A stretch of DNA of 60,771 bases from Candidatus Oscillibacter excrementigallinarum (GCA_019118245.1 DWZJ01000053.1:1-60771), one strand, 5' to 3'; shown: positions 1 through 8,548, counted from the stretch's first letter. Notes: generated by a model from the sequence alone, not told the origin. Program-made: numbers and translations.

Positions 1-54
1 AGGTCACCTTCTCAGTCATTTGCGGAAACGGCGGGAGGATGACCTCCCGCCGGC

Positions 55-660
55 TCATTCCTGGTCTTGTATTGTACCATAAAAAGAAAAGCTCGTAAAG
101 TCCGCCGTCAAAATGATTTCCCCATCCACGGCGATCTCCCCCCGGAGGGGGACGCTGTCCTCCTGCCGCAGCCAGAGGGTGGAGAGGATCTTGCCGTCCT
201 GTGCTCCGGTCTGGTCCACCGTCAGGCGGACGCAGGGCGTCTCCTGCCAGTCCTCCGTGTTCTCCTCCAGCAGCCAGCCGTCCCGCAGGGCGGTCATCAG
301 CTGGGGCAGGCAGGCCATGGGGCTGACCTCCTGACTGCTGACCGTCCCGGCGTTGAGACACTGGTCCTCGTATTCCAGCGCCACTTCCCCATCGGAGATC
401 ACCGCCCTGACACCAGCGATGGTCTCCGGCGCCAGCACCTCCACGGTGGTCTCTCCCTCCGGCACATAGTCGCAGCGGAGGGCGGCCTCCCAGACCGCCC
501 CGTCCTGGGTGCAGGAGACCTCCGCCTCCATGACGCAGCCCGTCATGTTCCGGTAGGGCATCCGGGCCTCGGACGCGCCCTCCGCCTCGCCGCCTGTGCC
601 GCCGCAGGCCGTCAGCAGCAGGCACAGGGTCATCATTGGTACGCAAGCCCATCTGCGCAC
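55..660 (-). CDS. putative lipoprotein, function unknown
   Basis: A 201-residue protein. It begins with a lipoprotein signal: two Arg, a hydrophobic stretch and the lipobox LLTAC at residues 16-20, so Cys20 should be lipidated and the protein anchored on the outer face of the membrane. The rest is a beta-strand-rich, acidic domain with no motif I recognise; its length and style resemble the small LolA/LppX-like lipoproteins of Clostridia, but that is only a guess. It lies 24 bp downstream of nnr on the same strand, so it may be cotranscribed. Confidence 0.75.
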   Translation of the reverse strand: MRRWACVPMMTLCLLLTACGGTGGEAEGASEARMPYRNMTGCVMEAEVSCTQDGAVWEAALRCDYVPEGETTVEVLAPETIAGVRAVISDGEVALEYEDQCLNAGTVSSQEVSPMACLPQLMTALRDGWLLEENTEDWQETPCVRLTVDQTGAQDGKILSTLWLRQEDSVPLRGEIAVDGEIILTADFTSFSFYGTIQDQE

Positions 661-684
661 CGCAAAAACCTCCGTCTTGAAAAA

Positions 685-2229
685 TCAGGCCGTCACTTCA
701 CCAATGGCCTCCGGAAGGGACGCCACCACGTCCTCCGGCGTCATGCCGTAGGCAGTCAGCCGCGCCGCCGCCAGGTCCCCCGCCCGGCCGTGGAGCCACA
801 CGCCCCCGGCCGCCGCCTGGACCGGGGAGGCCCCCTGGGCCAGCAGAGAGACAATGATGCCCGTCAGCACGTCGCCGCTGCCGCCCTTGGCCAGGCCGGA
901 ATTGCCGGTGGTGTTCACCAGCGCGTTGCCGGAGGGCACGGCGGTGATGGTCCGGTGGCCCTTCAGCACCAGGACGCAGCCGTGGGCCTCTGCAAAGGCC
1001 CGGGCCGCACCCAGCCGGTCGCCAGCTGAGAGGTCTCCTCCGATGCGGGCGAACTCCCCGTCGTGGGGCGTCAGCACCGTCACGGCGTCCCGCCGGGCAT
1101 CCAGTACATCCATATGCCCGGCCAGCGCATTTATGCCGTCGGCATCCAGCACCACCGGCTGCTGGAGCTGGCGCAGCAGCTCCAGCACCAGCTCCGTGAC
1201 GCCCTCGCCCCGGCCCAGGCCGGGACCCAGGGCCACCGCGTCGCAGTCCGCCGCCCGCTGTAAGATTTCCTCCTTCGCCTTGGGGGACAGCCTCCCGTGC
1301 TTGTCCGGCAGGGGAAACGGCATGGCGGAGACGCACTTGGCCGCCTCCACCGGCCAGATGGTCTCCGGCACCCCCAGGGACACCAGCCCGCACCCGGTCC
1401 GCACCGCGGCGGCGGCAGTGAGATAGGGTGCCCCGGTGTAGCCCACCGCGCCGCCCACGATCAGCACCTTGCCGAAGGTGCCCTTGTGGCCGTCGATCTT
1501 CCGGGGCGGCAGGGCGGCGCGGACGAAGTCCCGCTCCACCGTCTGGGCCCGGCACACAAGGCCCCGGACCAGGTCCGCCGGGATGCCGATGTCCCGGACC
1601 TCCAGGTCCCCGGAGAGGACCGCGCCCTCCCCCACCGCCTGGCCGCGCTTGGGCAGGGTGAAGGTGACGGTGCGGTCCGCCCGGACGGCCCGGCCCAGCA
1701 CCGCGCCGGTGTCCGCCGCCACGCCGCTGGCGATGTCCGCTGCCACCACGGCGGCCCGGCTCTCGTTCATCCAGTCCACCGCCGCCGCAAAGGGGGAGCC
1801 TGCCGCGACGGGCCGGGAGAGGCCCACGCCGAAGAGGGCGTCGATCACCACGTCGCACCCCAGCACCCAGGCCCGCTGGCCCGCATCCTCCGGATTGAAC
1901 CGCTCCAGCTCCACGCCGCACTCGCTGAGGCGGCGGGTCTCCTCCAAAGCGTCCGGGGTCAGCTTCTCGTAGTCCCCCACCAGGAACGCCCGGACCTTCA
2001 CGCCCCGCAGAAACAGCAGCCGGGCCGCGGCGATGCCGTCGCCGCCGTTGTTGCCCGCGCCGCAGAGGGCCGCTCCCCTGCATTTGCCCGGCCGCCGGGG
2101 CAGCAGGTCCAGCGCCGCATCCGCAACACCCTCCGCCGCCCGCTCCATCAGGTCGATGGAGGGGATGTGCCGCTCCTCGATGGCCTGCCGGTCCAGCTCC
2201 TTCATCTGTGCTGCTGTCGTCAGTTTCAT
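685..2229 (-). CDS. nnr: bifunctional ADP-dependent NAD(P)H-hydrate dehydratase / NAD(P)H-hydrate epimerase
   Basis: Repairs NADHX and NADPHX, the hydrated forms of the cofactors. The N-terminal YjeF_N epimerase domain (about residues 1-215) has GNNGGDG near residue 60. The C-terminal ribokinase-like dehydratase domain (about 230-514) has GPGLGRGEG and the ATP-site motif KGGSGDVLTG. At 514 residues it is the usual fused length. The ATG follows AGGAGG with normal spacing, and a promoter lies just upstream. The small lipoprotein gene follows on the same strand. Confidence 0.95.
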   Translation of the reverse strand: MKLTTAAQMKELDRQAIEERHIPSIDLMERAAEGVADAALDLLPRRPGKCRGAALCGAGNNGGDGIAAARLLFLRGVKVRAFLVGDYEKLTPDALEETRRLSECGVELERFNPEDAGQRAWVLGCDVVIDALFGVGLSRPVAAGSPFAAAVDWMNESRAAVVAADIASGVAADTGAVLGRAVRADRTVTFTLPKRGQAVGEGAVLSGDLEVRDIGIPADLVRGLVCRAQTVERDFVRAALPPRKIDGHKGTFGKVLIVGGAVGYTGAPYLTAAAAVRTGCGLVSLGVPETIWPVEAAKCVSAMPFPLPDKHGRLSPKAKEEILQRAADCDAVALGPGLGRGEGVTELVLELLRQLQQPVVLDADGINALAGHMDVLDARRDAVTVLTPHDGEFARIGGDLSAGDRLGAARAFAEAHGCVLVLKGHRTITAVPSGNALVNTTGNSGLAKGGSGDVLTGIIVSLLAQGASPVQAAAGGVWLHGRAGDLAAARLTAYGMTPEDVVASLPEAIGEVTA

Positions 2230-2270
2230 GGCCGAGACCTCCTGTGCTCCGCATGGTTTTTCTGGTGCTT

Positions 2271-2299
2271 ATTATAGGAATTTCTGCGCTGGATTGCAA
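2271..2299 (-). promoter_or_regulatory. promoter of nnr
   Basis: On the minus strand, TTGCAA (2299-2294) and TATAAT (2276-2271) are separated by 17 bp. It sits about 40 bp before the nnr ATG. A sigma-A-type match read from sequence only. Confidence 0.65.
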
Positions 2300-2375
2300 T
2301 CATTTGTAACCGGTCTGTCATGGAATTCCCGGGGAAATGTGATATGATGCAGCTACAGAACAGGAGGTGCACTGC

Positions 2376-3899
2376 ATGAGACGTATGCTGTTGTCTGTTT
2401 TTCTCGCCGCCGCGCTGCTGACCGGCTGCGGCGGGCGGGAATCTTCGGTCCCGCCCGATGAGGCCTCGGAGACCGCTCTAACGGAACAGGATGTTTTGAA
2501 TCTATATACCGCCGCGTCGGCGGTATACGACTGGTTCGACCTGACCACCCTGCCCCTGGACATGGAGGACGCCCGCACGGAGGGAGACCTTACTTACTAC
2601 CGGGTGGACGCAGAAAATCTCTCCCTGCCCGTTTCCGCCGTGCCAGAGCCCACGGACAGTTCGCTTCCCTGGCAGCCGCAGCCGGTCACCATCACATCCC
2701 TGGCGGACCTGCGGGAGACGGCGGAGACCTACTTCTCCCCGGAGATCGCGGACAGTCTCTTTGCCCTGTCCCCGGACCACTACAAGGACTTCGACGGCGT
2801 CCTCTACGCCACCGACGGCGGCCGGGGCAGCAACGTCTACCTGCTGGACAAGGCTGCGGCGGCGGAACAGGTGGACGAGGATCACTGGACCGTGACCGTC
2901 ACCTTCTACGCCGACAGCTATGAATGGGAGCGGCCCAGCGCCACCGTCGGCTATTCCCAAACGGTGCTGGACCTGGAGCGCACGGAGGACGGCTGGAAGT
3001 TTACTTCCTTTGTCCCCTCCGACGGGCTGGACCTGGAGGCGGAGACGGTGTTCACCTTTACTTATACAGATGATGGCTTCCCGGAGAGCCTGGGTAGTTT
3101 GGAAGACTGTTCCGACCTGAAGCTGGCCTGCTGGCTGCTCCACGCCGACGGGGCCTATTCCGAGGGCCCCTCCGACACGCTGACCCGGCGGTTCCTGGAG
3201 GACCCGGACACCTGGTTCGAGGCGCTGTCCGTCTTTCCGGACAGCCCCTGGGAGCACGCCGACACCGTGATGGCTGCCCCGGTGAACGACACCTACGCCT
3301 GGTACGGTCAGACGGAGCAGGACCGACTGGAAGAAATTTTGAACACCTACCAGCCGGAGAACGACGCCCAGCAGGCCCTGCTGGACGCCCTGAAGGAGGC
3401 CCAGCCCCAGGCCATCGAGCGGTCAACGGAAAACGCCACGGCCTCCTTCTGCCTGGTGACGGAGGGGCAGTTCCTCTCCCTGGGGCACAAAGAGGGCGGG
3501 TATCCCTGGGACTATGAGGGTCTCCCGGAGACTCCCCAGTCCGCCGGGACGGGGGACAATGGGGAGGCGGGCTTTGCCTTTTCTTTCGGCGGCGTGGACG
3601 CGGAGTACGTCGAAACAGACGACGGCGATGATCTTGTTTACCGCATGACCACCACGGTGCCGGGGCCGCAGACCCTGGGAGGCATCCAGGTGGGGGACGC
3701 GGAGGACGATGTAAAAGCCGTCTACACCGGTGCGGTGCAGATGGAGGCGGTGGGCGAGGACCAGTTCGGCGCCGACTACGCCCTGATCCACGAGCCCGGC
3801 GGCCTGTCCTACTGCAAGCACATCTCCTTTTTCATCACGGACGGCGAGGTGTCCGCCATCCAGGTGGAGGACCTGATGGACGGCCGGCTGCTTGGTTGA
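2376..3899 (+). CDS. large putative lipoprotein, function unknown
   Basis: A 507-residue lipoprotein starting MRRMLLSVFLAAALLTGCGG, with lipobox LTGC. I chose the ATG at 2376 because AGGAGG lies at 2362-2367, 8 bases before it; an in-frame GTG at 2367 overlaps that site and cannot use it. The mature protein is acidic, rich in Asp, Glu, Thr and Trp, with no recognised domain. A possible -10 (TATGAT, 2343-2348) lies upstream without a clear -35. It diverges from nnr and is followed by a hairpin and the pheS T-box leader. Confidence 0.8.
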   Translation: MRRMLLSVFLAAALLTGCGGRESSVPPDEASETALTEQDVLNLYTAASAVYDWFDLTTLPLDMEDARTEGDLTYYRVDAENLSLPVSAVPEPTDSSLPWQPQPVTITSLADLRETAETYFSPEIADSLFALSPDHYKDFDGVLYATDGGRGSNVYLLDKAAAAEQVDEDHWTVTVTFYADSYEWERPSATVGYSQTVLDLERTEDGWKFTSFVPSDGLDLEAETVFTFTYTDDGFPESLGSLEDCSDLKLACWLLHADGAYSEGPSDTLTRRFLEDPDTWFEALSVFPDSPWEHADTVMAAPVNDTYAWYGQTEQDRLEEILNTYQPENDAQQALLDALKEAQPQAIERSTENATASFCLVTEGQFLSLGHKEGGYPWDYEGLPETPQSAGTGDNGEAGFAFSFGGVDAEYVETDDGDDLVYRMTTTVPGPQTLGGIQVGDAEDDVKAVYTGAVQMEAVGEDQFGADYALIHEPGGLSYCKHISFFITDGEVSAIQVEDLMDGRLLG

Positions 3900-3907
3900 A
3901 AATCTTT

Positions 3908-3940
3908 GCCCCGATCCGCCAAATTCCGGTGGATTGGGGC
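3908..3940 (+). terminator. hairpin after the lipoprotein gene, probable terminator
   Basis: A 13-bp stem with wobble or mismatch at two positions, its left arm beginning GCCCCGATCC and its right arm ending TTGGGGC. The following sequence is only moderately T-rich and overlaps the next promoter, so termination strength is uncertain. Confidence 0.45.
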
Positions 3941-3969
3941 TTGCATTTCCCTGTTTTCTGTGTTATAAG
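3941..3969 (+). promoter_or_regulatory. promoter of the pheST T-box leader
   Basis: TTGCAT (3941-3946), 17-bp spacer, TATAAG (3964-3969). It lies directly before the T-box leader. Confidence 0.65.
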
Positions 3970-3979
3970 TGATAGTTGT

Positions 3980-4216
3980 TATCAGCGATGAACGGGAAAA
4001 TAACCGCGATACGCCGCCAAGAGAGGGTCGGTCACCGGCTGCGAGCCGACCTGCGGACGCCCGGTTTGGTTCGCCCGGGAGCCGCCGTGGAGACACGGTC
4101 GGTCCGCCCTCCGTTACCGGGGCGTCAAGCGCGTACTCTGTGAGTATGAATTTGGGTGGTACCGCGGAAGGTTTGCCTTTCGTCCCAAGAGATTGGGACG
4201 GAGGGCATTTTATTTT
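3980..4216 (+). promoter_or_regulatory. T-box riboswitch, tRNA-Phe specific (specifier UUC)
   Basis: The T-box core GGGTGGTACCGCGG is at 4154-4167. It is followed by a terminator whose arms CGTCCCAA and TTGGGACG sit at 4181-4200, before a T-rich run. The stem I K-turn GATGA is at 3987-3991, with its GAG partner after CCCGG. The helix CGGG/CCCG closes the specifier loop and leaves TTC (4070-4072) followed by G in the specifier position. Uncharged tRNA-Phe should therefore allow read-through into pheS-pheT. The specifier is my structural reading. Confidence 0.92.
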
Positions 4217-4333
4217 AATTAGGAATGAGGAGTTAGGAATTAGAAATTATGATGTCCGGCTTTGCCGGACGATCAAAATCGGCCGCCGCAGGCGGTTCAT
4301 CAATTCCTCATTCCTAATTTCTAATTCCTAATT
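4217..4333. mobile_element. MITE-like palindromic insertion between the T-box terminator and pheS
   Basis: About 117 bp with AT-rich terminal inverted repeats. The left arm (4217-4249) begins AATTAGGAATGAGGAG, and the right arm (4302-4333) is its imperfect reverse complement, ending CTAATTCCTAATT. The GC-rich centre holds two hairpins, GTCCGGC..GCCGGAC and GCCGCC..GGCGG. There is no coding capacity. It interrupts the usually short distance between a T-box terminator and the first gene. The class is inferred from its structure. Confidence 0.7.
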
Positions 4334-4353
4334 CAACAAAAGGAGTTTGACGT

Positions 4354-5379
4354 ATGAAGGAACAACTGGAAGCCATTCGCACCGGCGCGCTGGCGGCCAT
4401 CGGCGCCGCCGGGAACACCGGGGAACTGGAGGCCCTTCGGGTCCAGTACCTGGGCAAAAAGGGCGAACTGACCGCCCTGCTGAAGCAGATGGGCAAGCTC
4501 TCCGCTGAGGAGCGGCCCGTCATGGGCCAGCTGGCAAACGCCGTCCGGGCAGAGGTGGAGGCCGCCGTTGAGGCCCAGTCCGCCGTGCTGGCGGAGAAGG
4601 CCCTGGAGCAGCGGCTGGAGGCCGAGGCCCTGGACATCACCGTCCCCGGCCGGACCCACAAGCTGGGCCGCCGCCACCCTATGTACACCGCCCTGGACGA
4701 GATCAAGGAGATCTTCATCTCCATGGGCTTCACCGTGCTGGACGGCCCGGAGGTGGAACTGGCCTCCTATAACTTCGACAAGCTGAACGCCGGCGAGGGC
4801 CATCCCTCCCGGGACTGGAGCGATACCTTCTATTTTGACACCGACAGCCGGGTGATGCTCCGCTCCCAGACCAGCCCCATGCAGGTCCGGGCCATGGAGA
4901 CCATGAAGCTGCCCATCCGCATCATCGCCCCCGGCCGGGTGTACCGGAAGGACGAGGTGGACGCCACCCACTCCCCCATGTTCCACCAGGTGGAGGGCAT
5001 GGTCATCGACAAGGGCGTCACCATGGCGGACCTGAAGGGCACCCTGAACACGGTGGTGGAGATGCTGTACGGCAAGGGCACCAAGACCCGCTTCCGCCCC
5101 CACCACTTCCCCTTCACGGAGCCCTCCTGCGAGATGGACGTCCAGTGCCACAAGTGCGGCGGCGTGGGCTGCCCCACCTGCAAGGGCGAGGGCTGGATCG
5201 AGCTGCTGGGCGCCGGCATGATCCACCCCAAGGTGCTGCAGATGTCCGGCATCGACCCGGAGGTGTGGTCCGGCTGGGCCTTCGGCATCGGCCTGGAGCG
5301 CACCGCCATGCGGCGGTTCAAGATCGCCGACCTGCGGCTCATCTTTGAGAATGACGTCCGGTTCCTGGAGCAATTCTAG
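4354..5379 (+). CDS. pheS: phenylalanine--tRNA ligase alpha subunit
   Basis: Catalytic subunit of the alpha2-beta2 PheRS, which charges tRNA-Phe in the cytoplasm. It has 341 residues, the usual length. An N-terminal coiled coil (about 1-90) is followed by the class II core, with the motif 2 region around the residues MLRSQTSPMQ and RVYRKDEVDATH, and motif 3 GFGIGLERTAMRRF-like sequence (here FGIGLERTAMRRF) near the C terminus. The ATG follows AAAGGAG. The gene is under the T-box(Phe) leader and upstream of pheT. Confidence 0.97.
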   Translation: MKEQLEAIRTGALAAIGAAGNTGELEALRVQYLGKKGELTALLKQMGKLSAEERPVMGQLANAVRAEVEAAVEAQSAVLAEKALEQRLEAEALDITVPGRTHKLGRRHPMYTALDEIKEIFISMGFTVLDGPEVELASYNFDKLNAGEGHPSRDWSDTFYFDTDSRVMLRSQTSPMQVRAMETMKLPIRIIAPGRVYRKDEVDATHSPMFHQVEGMVIDKGVTMADLKGTLNTVVEMLYGKGTKTRFRPHHFPFTEPSCEMDVQCHKCGGVGCPTCKGEGWIELLGAGMIHPKVLQMSGIDPEVWSGWAFGIGLERTAMRRFKIADLRLIFENDVRFLEQF

Positions 5380-5594
5380 TTCTTAAAGAGGGGACTTCGT
5401 CCCCCTTTTAGATTCCCCTTCACCTGTGACATCGGTCACTGGTGAACGCCGCCCAGGGCGGCTGAGTCGGGGAATTTTCGGCAGGCACATGTCCTGCCGA
5501 AAATGATTAGATATTTTTCACGCCGGCGGCGTGAAACTCTGCGAGGCTTTTGCGGGGCACCCCCGCATTCCGATATAAAGGAGTTATAGAAGTT
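5380..5594. repeat. hairpin-chain intergenic region between pheS and pheT
   Basis: 215 bp packed with inverted repeats. First is AGGGGAC/GTCCCCCT (about 5388-5408, a possible weak terminator). Then CACC..TGAC/GTCA..GGTG, GCCGCCC/GGGCGGC, a long stem ATTTTCGGCAGG/CCTGCCGAAAAT (about 5473-5504), TTCACGCC/GGCGTGAA, and GCGGGG/CCCCGC before the pheT ribosome site. No ORF is supportable. The organisation recalls the hairpin chain after pheT, but I could not align the two. Confidence 0.6.
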
Positions 5595-8315
5595 ATGTTA
5601 CTAAGCAGAAAGTGGCTGGACGAGTTCGTGCACGTCGATGCCAATGATAAAGATTTCGCGGAGGCCATGACCCTCTCCGGTTCCAAGGTGGAGACCACCG
5701 AGGACCGGGGGGCCGAGATCTCCAATATCGTGGTGGGCACCATCCTCTCTATGGAGCGCCACCCGGATTCCGACCATATGTGGGTCTGCCAGCTGGATGT
5801 GGGCCAGAACGCTCCCATCCAGATCGTCACCGGTGCCTGGAACATCCACGTGGGCGACGTGGTGCCCGTGGCCCTGGACCACTCCACCCTCCCCGGCGGC
5901 AAGAACATTGAAAAAGGCATGCTCCGGGGCGTGGAGTCCAACGGCATGATGTGCGGGCTCTACGAGCTGGGCCTGGACGAGCGGGATTTCCCCTACGCCG
6001 CCATCGTCCCCGCCGCCATTTTGAACGACTACCACCCCCTGGACAAGGACAAGCCCTCCATCCCCGCGGACATCCAGCCCGGGGACAAGGTGTTCGGGCC
6101 CGTGGTGTGCGCCAGAGTCCTGGAGTGCGCCATCCAGCCGGACTACACCTTCCACACCTGTCTGGACCTGGGCGGCTCCACCGCCGCGCCGGACACCATC
6201 TGCCCCAACCTCCACGAGGGCGACCTGGTGGCCTACAACACCAAGAGCAACATCATCTGCACCCTGGAGGATCTCCATGCCGAGCAGAAGGAGTTTCCCC
6301 ACTGCATCCCCGACGGCATCTTTGTTCTCCATGAGGAGGGCGTGAAGAACGGCGACGACATCAAGCCCATCATCGGCGCCGATGACCATGTGGTGGAGTT
6401 CGAGATCACTCCCAACCGGCCGGACTGCCTCAGCATCATCGGCCTGGCCCGGGAGGTGGCCGCCACCTACCAGCAGCCCCTGTCCCTCCATGAGCCGGAG
6501 GTGAAGGGCGGCGCCGACGGCGTGCTGACGGACCTGCTGGATATCGAGACTCCCGCCGCCGATCTGGTGCCCCGGTACACCGCCCGGATGGTGCGGAACG
6601 TGAAGATCGCCCCCTCCCCCAAGTGGATGCGGGAGCGGCTGCGGAGCATGGGCGTCCGCCCCATCAACAACATCGTGGACATCACCAACTACGTCATGCT
6701 GGAGTACGGCCAGCCCATGCACGCCTTTGACTACCGCTACGTAAAGGGCGGCCACATCATCGTCCGCCGGGCCGAAGAGGGCGAGGAGCTGACCACCCTG
6801 GACGGCAACGTCCGCAAGCTCACCGCCAACCACCTGGTCATCGCCGACGAGCACCGGGCTGTGGGCCTGGCGGGCATCATGGGCGGATTGAACTCCGAGA
6901 TCGTGGCGGACACCACCGACGTGGTGTTCGAGTCCGCCTGCTTCGACGGCACCTGCATCCGCAAGGGCGCTCTGTCGCTGGGGATGCGGACGGAGGCCAG
7001 CGCCAAGTTTGAAAAGGGCCTGGATCCCCTGAACACATTGCCCGCCGTTGACCGGGCCTGCGAGCTGGTGGAGCTGCTGGGCGCCGGAGAGGTGATGGAC
7101 GGCGTCATCGACATCCTGAACCATGTGCCCCAGCCCCGCACCATCCGCATGGACCCGGAGCGGGTCAACGCCCTGCTGGGCACCGACATCCCCGCCGCGG
7201 ACCAGTACCGCTATCTGGCCCGGGTGGACATCCACACCCAGGACGGCACCATTCCCGACGGTCCCGCCGACGTGATCATCCCCTCCTGGAGGGGCGACGT
7301 GGAGGGTGTCGCGGACCTGGCGGAGGAAGTGGCCCGGTTCTACGGCTACAACAACATCCCCACCACCCTGATGCGGGGCCAGACCACCCTGGGCGGCTAC
7401 GGGGCCGAGGAGATCCTGGAGCGCCGGGTGTCCAGCGTGTGCCGCTCCTTTGGCTATGACGAGATCATCACCTACTCCTTCATCTCCCCCACCCAGTACG
7501 ACAAGATCCGCTGGCCGGAGGACTACCAGCGGCGGAACTCCTTCAAGATCCTGAACCCCCTGGGCGAGGACACCTCCATCATGCGGACCACCACCCTGCC
7601 CTCCATGCTGGAGATCCTGACCCGGAACTACAACTACCGCAACCAGGACGTGAAGCTCTATGAAGTGGGCCGGACCTACCTGCCCGGCGGCGAGGACGGC
7701 CTGGCCATCGAGTCCAAGACCCTGACCCTGGGCGCCTACGGCGGCGACATGGACTTCTATGCCATGAAGGGCGTCATTGAGGCGATCCTGAAAGAGCTGC
7801 GGGTCCAGGACGTGACCTTCCGCACCGGCAGCGGCACGCCGGAGGAGGCCTCTTATCACCCCGGCCGCTATGCTGAAATTTGGAGCGGCAGCGACTGCCT
7901 GGGCTGCTTCGGCCAGATCCATCCCCTGGTGGCCCGGAACTACGGTGTGGACGCTGAATTCTACTGCGCGGAGCTGTCCATGGACGAGCTGGAGAACGCC
8001 AAGGGCCAGGATCCTGAGTATGTGCCTCTGCCCAAGTTCCCCGCCGTCACCCGGGACATCGCCGTGGTGTGCGACAAGTCCGTCACCGTGGGAGCCCTGG
8101 AGGACTGCATCCGCCGGGGTGCCAAGGGCCTGCTGAAGGACGTGGCCCTGTTCGACATCTACACCGGTGCCGGCATCCCGGAGGGCAAGAAGAGCGTGGC
8201 ATTCAACCTGACGCTCCGGGCCGATGACCGCAGCCTGACCGCCGAAGAGGCGGACGCGGATGTGAAGAGCATTCTGGAACTGCTGAAGTCCGAGCTGAAC
8301 GCCGTCCTGCGGTAA
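5595..8315 (+). CDS. pheT: phenylalanine--tRNA ligase beta subunit, with a large insertion
   Basis: 906 residues, against about 800 for typical bacterial PheT. The ATG at 5595 follows AAAGGAG (5578-5584) and gives the expected start MLLSRKWLDEF. Domain order: EMAP-type tRNA-binding fold (about 40-130), B3/B4 domain, B5 with GMRTEASAKFEKGLDP, the core, and a C-terminal FDX-ACB anticodon-binding domain (RDIAVVCDKSVTVG). About 100 extra residues sit between GVESNGMMCGLYELGL (about 112-127) and EITPNRPDCLS (about 270-280). The gene ends at TAA 8313-8315 and is followed by a hairpin element and a duplicate of its own 3' end. Confidence 0.95.
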   Translation: MLLSRKWLDEFVHVDANDKDFAEAMTLSGSKVETTEDRGAEISNIVVGTILSMERHPDSDHMWVCQLDVGQNAPIQIVTGAWNIHVGDVVPVALDHSTLPGGKNIEKGMLRGVESNGMMCGLYELGLDERDFPYAAIVPAAILNDYHPLDKDKPSIPADIQPGDKVFGPVVCARVLECAIQPDYTFHTCLDLGGSTAAPDTICPNLHEGDLVAYNTKSNIICTLEDLHAEQKEFPHCIPDGIFVLHEEGVKNGDDIKPIIGADDHVVEFEITPNRPDCLSIIGLAREVAATYQQPLSLHEPEVKGGADGVLTDLLDIETPAADLVPRYTARMVRNVKIAPSPKWMRERLRSMGVRPINNIVDITNYVMLEYGQPMHAFDYRYVKGGHIIVRRAEEGEELTTLDGNVRKLTANHLVIADEHRAVGLAGIMGGLNSEIVADTTDVVFESACFDGTCIRKGALSLGMRTEASAKFEKGLDPLNTLPAVDRACELVELLGAGEVMDGVIDILNHVPQPRTIRMDPERVNALLGTDIPAADQYRYLARVDIHTQDGTIPDGPADVIIPSWRGDVEGVADLAEEVARFYGYNNIPTTLMRGQTTLGGYGAEEILERRVSSVCRSFGYDEIITYSFISPTQYDKIRWPEDYQRRNSFKILNPLGEDTSIMRTTTLPSMLEILTRNYNYRNQDVKLYEVGRTYLPGGEDGLAIESKTLTLGAYGGDMDFYAMKGVIEAILKELRVQDVTFRTGSGTPEEASYHPGRYAEIWSGSDCLGCFGQIHPLVARNYGVDAEFYCAELSMDELENAKGQDPEYVPLPKFPAVTRDIAVVCDKSVTVGALEDCIRRGAKGLLKDVALFDIYTGAGIPEGKKSVAFNLTLRADDRSLTAEEADADVKSILELLKSELNAVLR

Positions 8316-8460
8316 ACGGCCGCCTCTGTCCCGCAGAGCGGGACCGCGCGGGCGCGCGTCCAAGCGTTTTGGCCTCGCCAAAACCTTGGGCCGGGCGGAT
8401 CTACTCCGCCCGGCTCATATGGGATCGGGTCCCCGCAAAAGCGCCGCTTTTGCGGGACGG
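8316..8460 (+). repeat. 145-bp five-hairpin element (copy 1), inserted after the pheT stop codon
   Basis: Noncoding and made almost wholly of stems in this order. H1: GTCCCGC aga GCGGGAC (8328-8344). H2: a CGCGCG repeat (about 8345-8358). H3: CCAAGCGTTTTGGC ctc GCCAAAACCTTGG (8360-8389). H4: GCCGGGCGGA/TCCGCCCGGC (8390-8414). H5: CCCGCAAAAGC gcc GCTTTTGCGGG (8432-8456). The same order and a nearly identical H3 occur in the element after uppP. It is followed at once by a copy of the pheT 3' end. Confidence 0.8.
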
Positions 8461-8525
8461 CGGACGCCGATGTGAAGAGCATTCTGGAACTGCTGAGGTC
8501 CGAGCTGAACGCCGTCCTGCGGTGA
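8461..8525 (+). pseudogene. duplicated 3' end of pheT
   Basis: Bases 8461-8523 match 8251-8313 at 61 of 63 positions, offset by exactly 210. It encodes a C-terminal tail like that of pheT, with one Lys-to-Arg change, ending in TGA instead of TAA. There is no start codon or ribosome site, so it is not expected to be translated alone. The likely native terminator follows this copy. Confidence 0.9.
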
Positions 8526-8548
8526 CAGTTTCCAGTGTCTGGAAGATA

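Noticed and set aside
698-2299. A long open frame overlapping nnr on the same strand, and many long antisense frames opposite pheT, ftsK, por and others
   Set aside because: These are frame shadows of GC-rich genes: Gly/Arg/Ala/Pro- or His/Val-rich translations with no motifs, while the other frame encodes a recognisable protein.
8316-8548. The duplicated pheT tail as an assembly artefact
   Set aside because: The copies differ at two positions and in the stop codon, and the same architecture occurs at uppP with three differences, so a collapsed or repeated assembly is unlikely.
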